Assembly (NCBI GenBank): GCA_009377605.1
Contig: WHTT01000003.1
Span: 1-64,000 of the forward strand
Source of the DNA: Luteitalea sp.
GTDB lineage: Bacteria > Acidobacteriota > Vicinamibacteria > Vicinamibacterales > Vicinamibacteraceae
Direction: 5' to 3'
Length of the DNA stretch: 64,000 nucleotides
This document shows positions 58,665 through 64,000 of this stretch, piece after piece. The position numbers were made by a program, and so were the translations under genes. Every line of letters starts with the position of its first letter. The first letter of the stretch is position 1. Under the pieces are notes generated by a model. That model saw nothing but the letters and a program-made list of their open reading frames with translations, ran no database searches and was not told where the DNA came from.

Positions 58665-59633
58665 TCATTCCGCTTCCCAGAAGCGTTCGCTCAGGTACTT
58701 GTCGCCGCTGTCCGGAAAAATGGTGACGATGACGCCCTGGTCGAGGGAGCTCGCGAGGCGCAGGGCACACGCCAGTGCAGCACCAGACGAGATGCCGACG
58801 AGCAAGCCCTCCTCGCGAGCCAGCCGGCGCACCATCGCGTACGTCTCCTCCGTCGAGACGGCAAGATCGTTGTCTGCGATGGTCGGGTCGTAGATGCCCG
58901 GCACGATGGCGCTGGCCATGTGCTTGAGGCCCTCGAGGCCATGAAAGGGGTCGTCTGGCTGGAACGAGATCGCGCGGATGGCGGGGTTGAGCTCCTTGAG
59001 GCGGCGAGTGACGCCCGTGAACGTTCCGCTGGTGCCCAGGCCCGCCACGAAGTGCGTAACTCGACCCTCAGTCTGCTCCCAGATCTCCTCTGCCGTGGTT
59101 TCGTAGTGCGCGCGCCAGTTCGCCGGATTGTTGTACTGGTCCAAGTAGACGTAGCGTTCTGGATCGTCGGCGTACAGCCGGCGCGCCTCGCGAATGGCGC
59201 CGTCGGATGACTGCAGCGGGTCGGTCAAGACGAGGTCGACACCGTAAGCCGCTAGAATGCGCTTGCGCTCGTGGGTGACATTGGCGGGCACGCATAACTT
59301 CACGCGGTAGCCCAAGATGGCGCCAATCATCGCGTAGGCGATGCCCGTGTTCCCTGAGGTGGCGTCGAGAATCGTCCGGCCTGGACGCAGCATGCCGTGT
59401 CGCTCGGCGTCGCGAATCATGGCAAGGGCGGCGCGGTCCTTCACGGAGCCGCCTGGGTTCCACCACTCGGCTTTGGCGTGGATTGCCACATGAGCATTCG
59501 CCGGCCGCAGGCGCTGCAAGGCAAGGAGCGGCGTGTTACCGATGAGGTCTAGCGGCGAGGAGCTGGTGGGCGCCGCTCGAGGAGCGGCGCTCACGTCCTC
59601 TCTGCTGGCCAAGGTCGTATGCATGTCGAGCAT
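58665..59633 (-). CDS. cysM: Cysteine synthase (O-acetylserine sulfhydrylase type, CysM-like)
   Basis: 322 residues (start 59633; a second ATG at 59624 is equally plausible). The PLP fold type II is complete: [15 protein letters not shown] (about 28-42), the PLP lysine in [20 protein letters not shown] (about 54-73), [15 protein letters not shown] (about 88-102), and [17 protein letters not shown] (about 190-206) with the phosphate loop GTSGT, plus [16 protein letters not shown]. It makes cysteine from O-acetylserine (or O-phosphoserine) and sulfide or thiosulfate. The subtype cannot be settled. Bases 59634-59899 upstream hold no recognisable gene or promoter. Confidence 0.93.
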   Translation of the reverse strand: MLDMHTTLASREDVSAAPRAAPTSSSPLDLIGNTPLLALQRLRPANAHVAIHAKAEWWNPGGSVKDRAALAMIRDAERHGMLRPGRTILDATSGNTGIAYAMIGAILGYRVKLCVPANVTHERKRILAAYGVDLVLTDPLQSSDGAIREARRLYADDPERYVYLDQYNNPANWRAHYETTAEEIWEQTEGRVTHFVAGLGTSGTFTGVTRRLKELNPAIRAISFQPDDPFHGLEGLKHMASAIVPGIYDPTIADNDLAVSTEETYAMVRRLAREEGLLVGISSGAALACALRLASSLDQGVIVTIFPDSGDKYLSERFWEAE

Positions 59634-59899
59634 CCTGCCGTCGGACGCGCACGGCTCACGCTGGACACCGCGCCGTCAACGCTGCCCCTTCGCCGCGCTG
59701 AGGCGTCCAGCCCGTCGAGAGGCGTTATCAGCTGAAGAATGAATAACTTGGAGGCGCCGCGGAAGGGCGCGGCCGTTACGACCGCGTTACCGCGGCAAGC
59801 GACACGCGCATCGACAGCGACACGCAGAGTCGCGGTGGGAGGCAAGCACGAACGGCTGACGTGACATCTTTCGCATAGCCGGAGCGTACGAACCTTATT

Positions 59900-60442
59900 C
59901 TACCCGGACTTGGCTGCTCCTGCCAAACGACGGGAAAAGGGGCCTGTGTCTCCCCCTTCCTCCATACGGAGCGCCTCCTCGGGCGTCTGACAGCTCACCA
60001 CCGCGGCGCCGCGCGTCCGCTGCTCGTCATCGCGCGACACCAGCGTGGTGCCGTATCTGCGGGCGACCGCGACATACGTGGCGTCAGCGGCTCGCAGTCG
60101 ATGGGTTGCGGCCAGCTCGGCCGCCTGTTTTGCCAGTAGCGTTGTGAGGGGCACGACCGTCACATGGGGGAGCGCAGCGCTCGCGTTTGCGTACTCTAGA
60201 GCACCAGTGCGGTCATCACTGGCCCGCGCTACCGCCGCGGCGATCTCCGGAACGAGCAACGTCGGCACGATGACCGGGTCTCCACGGTCCTGGATCTCGG
60301 AGAGGAGGAGAAGGCTTTCTGTGTGGCCCTCCTCATGCGGATTGAACGCGTTCACGAAGACGCTCGCGTCAACCGTGTACCTAGGATTCTTAGACCTGCT
60401 CGCCCGCCTCGACGAACGGCCAACGGGTTTGGCAGGGGCCAT
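59900..60442 (-). CDS. vapC: PIN-domain toxin (VapC)
   Basis: 180 residues. The PIN fold begins at about residue 21 with RYTVDASVFVNAFNPHEEGH (first catalytic Asp in DAS), preceded by a basic extension. EIQDRGDPVIVPTLLVPEIAA gives the conserved Glu, and LRAADATYVAVARRYGTTLVSRDDEQ gives the third and fourth acidic residues (about 115-140). It is therefore a Mg-dependent RNase. The C-terminal tail (about 150-180) is unusual. The antitoxin is encoded immediately upstream (18-base gap), in a standard vapBC order. The gap contains the palindrome CTAGTG-AGACACCA-CACTAG. Confidence 0.9.
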   Translation of the reverse strand: MAPAKPVGRSSRRASRSKNPRYTVDASVFVNAFNPHEEGHTESLLLLSEIQDRGDPVIVPTLLVPEIAAAVARASDDRTGALEYANASAALPHVTVVPLTTLLAKQAAELAATHRLRAADATYVAVARRYGTTLVSRDDEQRTRGAAVVSCQTPEEALRMEEGGDTGPFSRRLAGAAKSG

Positions 60443-60444
60443 TG

Positions 60445-60464
60445 CTAGTGAGACACCACACTAG
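60445..60464. repeat. Short palindrome between vapB and vapC
   Basis: CTAGTG-AGACACCA-CACTAG lies between the two genes and overlaps the antitoxin stop (60461-60463). The ends CTAGTG/CACTAG equal the six outer bases of the two 166-bp elements, so this may be a minimal remnant of such an element or chance. Confidence 0.45.
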
Positions 60465-60775
60465 CGTCGCATCGACGAGAGGAGCTGAACCCCGCTCACG
60501 CCCGGGCGGAAGCGGCGCTCGAGGCGGCGGCCAGCCCGCAGGAATGCGTTCCACGCCGCCGTGGCGTCTGGATCCTCCGCGGTCTGCGCGGCCTCCTCCG
60601 CTGAGTCGACGGGCAGAATGACACCAACAGCGCGGCCCCGATGCGTCACGACGTACGACGCCTGCGCCTCTCGCACTTGGCGCACGATGTGCGCGGCGTG
60701 CGTCTTCAGCTCGCGAACGCCAACCGTCCTCCCCGATCGTTTCGGGTGAGCCGGGCGCTTAATGTAGTCGCTCAT
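60461..60775 (-). CDS. Phd/YefM-type antitoxin (VapB partner)
   Basis: 104 residues. After an 18-residue basic start (SDYIKRPAHPKRSG) the Phd/YefM fold reads RTVGVRELKTHAAHIVRQV, ASYVVTHRGRAVGVILPVD, and a helical C-terminal toxin-binding segment (TAAWNAFLRAGRRLERRFRP). It would neutralise the VapC toxin and bind the operon promoter. The promoter is seen just upstream: TTGACC-N16-GATAAT, with the palindrome ATGTG-AC-CACAT across the start codon. Confidence 0.88.
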   Translation of the reverse strand: MSDYIKRPAHPKRSGRTVGVRELKTHAAHIVRQVREAQASYVVTHRGRAVGVILPVDSAEEAAQTAEDPDATAAWNAFLRAGRRLERRFRPGVSGVQLLSSMRR

Positions 60776-60811
60776 GTGGTCACATTATCACTCAGCGCGG
60801 CCGAGGGTCAA
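60774..60811 (-). promoter_or_regulatory. vapBC promoter and operator overlapping the start codon
   Basis: On the minus strand: TTGACC (60811-60806), 16 bases, GATAAT (60789-60784), and then ATG at 60775. The palindrome ATGTG-AC-CACAT (60785-60774) overlaps the end of the -10 and the start codon, so bound antitoxin would block transcription. The expected transcript start is within 0-3 bases of the ATG, so the mRNA is probably leaderless. Confidence 0.65.
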
Positions 60812-60831
60812 CATCTATCCTGCTAACGAGA

Positions 60832-62163
60832 TTACGGGAGCGCTTTGATCTGCACATTGCGGTATTCGACGGGATCGTTGTGGCCGGCGAAGCCGAAGTA
60901 CCCCGATCGGCGATCCTTGCCGGGGTGCGGCTTGCCGCCCGCGAAATCGGTCACCGTCGCAAGGTCGGCGTCGAGGATGCGTGTCCCATTGAGCTCCACT
61001 TGAATGTGCGAGCCCTGCACGGTCACCTGCTGGAAGTTCCACGTGCCGACCGGACGCTGATAGCCACGGTGGGCAGCAACCATGCCGTATGCGGACCCAT
61101 GGAACTGGCGCGGGTCGAGCTCGGCGTACTTCTCCGCGGTGTCATCGAGCACTTGCAGCTCGCACATCCCCTCGTAGGCCGTGTCCCCCTGGCCCGGGTA
61201 TCGGATGGCGAGGCCGTTGTTGCCGCCTGCCGGCAGCGTGAGCTCGAGGCGTGCCGTGAAGTCGCCGTACTCGCGCTTCGTGTGAATCGTCCCCCCTTCG
61301 CCGGGCTTGCAGCGGATCGTTCCGTCGGGCGTGATTTCATAGCTATCCAGCGGACCGGTCCATCCCGCCCACGTCTTGCCGTCGAAGATCGATTCGAACG
61401 CCTTCGCGTCCCGCTCGGCGAGATACCGGTTGGCTTCGTCGACGGGAATCGTGCGAACGAAGATGTGACGCCACCGAATCTCGCCCCCATGGGTTTGGAG
61501 TTGAATCGGTCCCTTGGGCCAGAGGGGTGCCTCACGATCCCAGAAGTTCTCCATGCGTGCGTGATCGACCACGAGCTCGTCGTTCAGCCACACGGTCGTG
61601 ATCTCGCCAACCTGTATGATGCGGAGCAGGTTCCACTCACCAAATGGCTTGTCGGCGGCGACGAGCGGATCCTTGCCCGCGGCCCCTGGGCTGTTGTTCC
61701 ACAGCCCGCCTGAGCCCTTCTCGGCGCCGAGGTTCGATTTGCCGCCCTGTTGGGTGTAATCCCAGATCTGCACCTGAGGGTTTCCACGTAGATAGATCCC
61801 GCTGTCGGCCTTGGGAACGGTCTTGTATTCGATCCGCAGCTCGATGTCGCCATACTCCTCGTCGGTCGTGGCGTACGGACCCTCGCCGTCGTTCACGAGC
61901 TCACCGTTCTCCACACGCCAGTGCCGTTCGAACTCCGCCCGTTGCAACTCGAGGTACGCCGCCCGCTCGTCGGGCGACATCGCCCACAGCTTCCGCGGGT
62001 CCAGGTGCGGCATGCCGTGCCAGCCTGCCATGTCCTTGCCGTTGAACAGTGCCGTGAAGCCTGGCGGCGGCGCCGACTGCGCGAGAGCCGGTACGGCGCA
62101 ACCGAGCAGTACGCCCAGTGCCACGAGCGGGAAAATGGCGAGCGATCGATGACGAAGCGACAT
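60832..62163 (-). CDS. Secreted protein with two DUF1080 (3-keto-disaccharide hydrolase-like) domains
   Basis: 443 residues from ATG 62163 with GGAGGTAA upstream; the longer frame runs through a hairpin repeat and is rejected. A signal peptide MSLRHRSLAIFPLVALGVLL ends near ALAQS. Domain 1 (about 33-250): FTALFNGKDMAGWHGM, GDIELRIEYKTVPKADSGIYLRG, HGGEIRWRHIFVR. Domain 2 (about 262-443): ESIFDGKTWAGWTGPLDSYEI, GDFTARLELTLPAGGNNGLAIRYPG, SGYFGFAGHNDPVEYRNVQIKAL. This laminin-G/concanavalin-like family includes enzymes that cleave 3-keto-glycosides. It is probably exported and works with sugar oxidoreductases such as those at 25688 and 41069 (inference). Confidence 0.88.
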   Translation of the reverse strand: MSLRHRSLAIFPLVALGVLLGCAVPALAQSAPPPGFTALFNGKDMAGWHGMPHLDPRKLWAMSPDERAAYLELQRAEFERHWRVENGELVNDGEGPYATTDEEYGDIELRIEYKTVPKADSGIYLRGNPQVQIWDYTQQGGKSNLGAEKGSGGLWNNSPGAAGKDPLVAADKPFGEWNLLRIIQVGEITTVWLNDELVVDHARMENFWDREAPLWPKGPIQLQTHGGEIRWRHIFVRTIPVDEANRYLAERDAKAFESIFDGKTWAGWTGPLDSYEITPDGTIRCKPGEGGTIHTKREYGDFTARLELTLPAGGNNGLAIRYPGQGDTAYEGMCELQVLDDTAEKYAELDPRQFHGSAYGMVAAHRGYQRPVGTWNFQQVTVQGSHIQVELNGTRILDADLATVTDFAGGKPHPGKDRRSGYFGFAGHNDPVEYRNVQIKALP

Positions 62164-62198
62164 CCGGCGCACGATTACCTCCGAGGAAATGAAATGAA

Positions 62199-62235
62199 AC
62201 CGGGTACCTTTTTTCATCCCGAAAGGGTACCCGGT
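62199..62235. repeat. Hairpin repeat (ACCGGGTACC type) containing a stop codon
   Basis: ACCGGGTACCTTTT (62199-62212) pairs with AAAGGGTACCCGGT (62222-62235). The TGA of the acetoacetyl-CoA synthetase gene (62214-62216) lies in the loop, and the last residues (RPGTLSG) are coded by the repeat. It starts 36 bases upstream of the DUF1080 gene start. Confidence 0.85.
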
Positions 62236-64000
62236 CTACTTGTGACGGCGTGGGTGATCTCGTCCAGCGCCTCAGGGTTGGCCATCGCCTCCAGGTTTGG
62301 CACTTGTCCGCCATTGATCAGGCGTGCGACGGCGATTTCCATGGCCTTGCCGCTGCGCGTCCGCGGGAGCTGGCTCACCTGGAAGACGTGCTTGGGCACG
62401 TGACGCGGGCTGGCCTTCGTTCGAATGGCAGCACGGATCCGCTCCGTCAGCTGCGAATCGAGCGTCGCGGCAGGCTGCAACACGACAAAGAGCCAGACGA
62501 CCTCATCATCGGCTTCCTTCTTCCCGACGGCGAGCGCCTCCACGACTTGCGAGATGCCCTCGAGCGGGCGATAGATCTCGGCAGTGCCCATCCTCACACC
62601 ACCTGGGTTCAACGTCGCGTCGCTCCGGCCGTAGACGATGATGCCGTTCTCGCCGGTCATCTCGATGAGATCGCCGTGCCGCCAGACACCCGGGAACCGC
62701 TCGAAGTACGCGGCTCTGTATCGCGCGAAGCTGGGGTCGTTCCAGAACATCAGCGGCATGGATGGAGACGGTTGCCGACACACGAGCTCTCCCGGCTGTC
62801 CCACCACCGGCCGGCCGGCTTCGTCATAGCACGCGAGATCAATCGCGAGAGCTGGCCCCTGAATCTGACCGGCGTAGACCGGCTCGGTGGGGACGCCCAG
62901 CATGAAGCACCCGACGATGTCGGTGCCGCCGGAGACACTTGCGAGATGGACGTCTCGCTTGACCGCCTCGTAGACCCACTCGAAGCCTGATGTGGACAGC
63001 GGTGAGCCGGTAGACAGAACCGTGCGCACGGTGTCGAGCCGCGCGACGCCGGCCGGACGCAGCTCGGCCGCCTTACAGGCGTGAATGTACCGCGCGCTCG
63101 TGCCGAAGTGCGTGATGCCTATCCGATCGGCCAGCCGCCAGAGCGGCTCGAGGGAGGGGTAGGACGGCGATCCTTCGAACAGCACAATCGTCGCCCCCTG
63201 CGCAAGCGCCGAGACGAGCCAATTCCACATCATCCAGCCGCACGTCGTGAAATAAAAGAGCACGTCGCCTGGCTTGATGTCGCTATGTAGGCGGAGCTCC
63301 TTGTCGTGCGTCAGGAGCACACCTCCCGTGCGGTGGACGAGGGCCTTGGGGAGGCCCGTCGTGCCGGAGGAGTACAGCACGCAGAGGGGATGATCGAAGG
63401 GAAGCGGCTCGAAGGCTGGTACGCGGGAATCCCGCGGCAGCCAATCCTCCCAAGAGTGCCAGCCTGGGCGCGGCCGTTCAGTCGGTCGCGGGACGAGCAC
63501 GATGCCCCGCGACGGGCGAACACGCGCGCCCAGCTCTCGCACGACCGGCAAGGTCTCGTGAGACGTGCCGCCGTACACGTACCCGTCGGAGGCGACGATC
63601 AGCTTTGGCTCGATCTGATGGAATCGCGTGAAGGCGGCGTCGATGCCAAAGTCCGGTGAGCAGGAGCTGAAGACGGCGCCAATCGAGGCGCACGCCAACA
63701 GAAGGATGACGGCTTCAGGGACGTTCGAGATGTAGGCCGCGACGCGATCGCCGCGACCGATGCCTTCGCGACGGAGCGCGGCCGCCGAGCGTGCCACCTC
63801 CTGCCGCAAGTCGGCCCACGCAAGCCGCCGCTCGTAGCCCGTCTCGTCGGCCGCCACGATCGCGGTGGCGGAGGCGGATGGCTGGCTTGCGGGCTCGAGC
63901 AGCGCCTGCGCGTAGTTGAGCGTCGCCCCTTCGAACCACCGCGTGTGCGGCATTGGGTCGTCGCTCGTGATCCGCTGCGGGGGGGTTGCGAAGCGGATCG
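62214..64000 (-). CDS. Acetoacetyl-CoA synthetase, 5' end outside the window
   Basis: About 595 codons are visible and the frame is still open at base 64000, so the N-terminus is missing. The visible part starts near RITSDDPMPHTRWFEGATLNYAQ, the acetoacetyl-CoA synthetase opening. AMP-binding motifs: LYSSGTTGLPKALVHRTGG, FYFTTCGWMMWNWLVSALAQGATIVLFEGSPSYP, STGSPLSTSGFEWVY, and the C-terminal GDLIEMTGENGIIVYGRSDATLNPGGVRMGTAEIY with the acetylation-type lysine in RTRSGKAMEIAVARL. It activates acetoacetate for return to acetyl-CoA or for polyhydroxybutyrate synthesis. The last few residues come from a hairpin repeat. Confidence 0.95.
   Translation of the reverse strand, partial: IRFATPPQRITSDDPMPHTRWFEGATLNYAQALLEPASQPSASATAIVAADETGYERRLAWADLRQEVARSAAALRREGIGRGDRVAAYISNVPEAVILLLACASIGAVFSSCSPDFGIDAAFTRFHQIEPKLIVASDGYVYGGTSHETLPVVRELGARVRPSRGIVLVPRPTERPRPGWHSWEDWLPRDSRVPAFEPLPFDHPLCVLYSSGTTGLPKALVHRTGGVLLTHDKELRLHSDIKPGDVLFYFTTCGWMMWNWLVSALAQGATIVLFEGSPSYPSLEPLWRLADRIGITHFGTSARYIHACKAAELRPAGVARLDTVRTVLSTGSPLSTSGFEWVYEAVKRDVHLASVSGGTDIVGCFMLGVPTEPVYAGQIQGPALAIDLACYDEAGRPVVGQPGELVCRQPSPSMPLMFWNDPSFARYRAAYFERFPGVWRHGDLIEMTGENGIIVYGRSDATLNPGGVRMGTAEIYRPLEGISQVVEALAVGKKEADDEVVWLFVVLQPAATLDSQLTERIRAAIRTKASPRHVPKHVFQVSQLPRTRSGKAMEIAVARLINGGQVPNLEAMANPEALDEITHAVTSRPGTLSG

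Noticed and set aside
59634-59899. Possible small gene or promoter between vapC and cysM
   Set aside because: No frame has a recognisable motif and the GATAAC-like box lacks a partner at proper spacing.

Overview
The window is a GC-rich bacterial chromosome segment with ordinary bacterial gene order. I infer Acidobacteriota, most likely the Vicinamibacteria side. The reasons are three MacB/FtsX-type permeases with no ATPase, two of them as a tandem pair, each set led by a PadR regulator (the acidobacterial duplicated orphan permease arrangement), together with PQQ dehydrogenase/DUF1080 proteins, Tat-exported Gfo/Idh/MocA oxidoreductases, secreted sulfatase, M28 and M23 peptidases, and dense intergenic hairpin repeats. 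There is no rRNA, tRNA, CRISPR array, prophage or transposase gene. A 16S or marker-gene search of the parent contig would settle the taxonomy.

Layout. 1-1263: 5'-truncated sulfatase. 1710-8038: PadR plus two tandem permeases, then an opposing PadR and a lipoprotein (to 8962). 9092-14503: DNA polymerase I, YjbQ, a secreted helical-repeat protein and a PcnB-type nucleotidyltransferase. 14678-18407: serine biosynthesis (DUF1015, serA, serC, all on the minus strand). 18728-25555: M23 lipoprotein, M28 peptidase, NamZ-like muramidase, IlvE and an RluD-type pseudouridine synthase. 25688-30720: Tat oxidoreductase, cupin, and a two-gene membrane SPFH-like pair. 30735-34591: NUDIX, peroxiredoxin, O-methyltransferase, lytic transglycosylase and a beta-hydroxyacid dehydrogenase. 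34769-40935: giant NAD-glutamate dehydrogenase and transhydrogenase subunits PntB/PntAb. 41069-49031: a PQQ dehydrogenase-cytochrome c-DUF1080 fusion, a D-aminoacylase and a secreted P-domain protein. 49568-52570: third permease with its PadR. 53403-64000: a YjbQ-like fusion, an MFS exporter, two last steps of an oxidative pentose route (KGSADH and a FAH-family dehydratase), cysteine synthase, vapBC, a two-domain DUF1080 protein and a 5'-truncated acetoacetyl-CoA synthetase.

Functionally this looks like a heterotroph that degrades polysaccharides and peptides outside the cytoplasm: sulfatase, peptidases, PQQ/3-keto-sugar-type enzymes and NamZ. It feeds sugars and amino acids into central metabolism through KGSADH, NAD-GDH, IlvE and transhydrogenase.

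The most unusual content lies between the genes. Two 166-bp elements (14500-14665 and 18566-18731) share a 68-bp core at 64/68 identity. Their long terminal arms differ between copies yet stay complementary within each copy, and both begin at a CTAG whose TAG is the stop codon of the neighbouring gene. At least four further hairpin families, plus facing arrays of 7- or 8-bp quasi-repeats, also abut or overlap stop codons. This 3'-end bias of unrelated repeats is the best candidate here for something undescribed.
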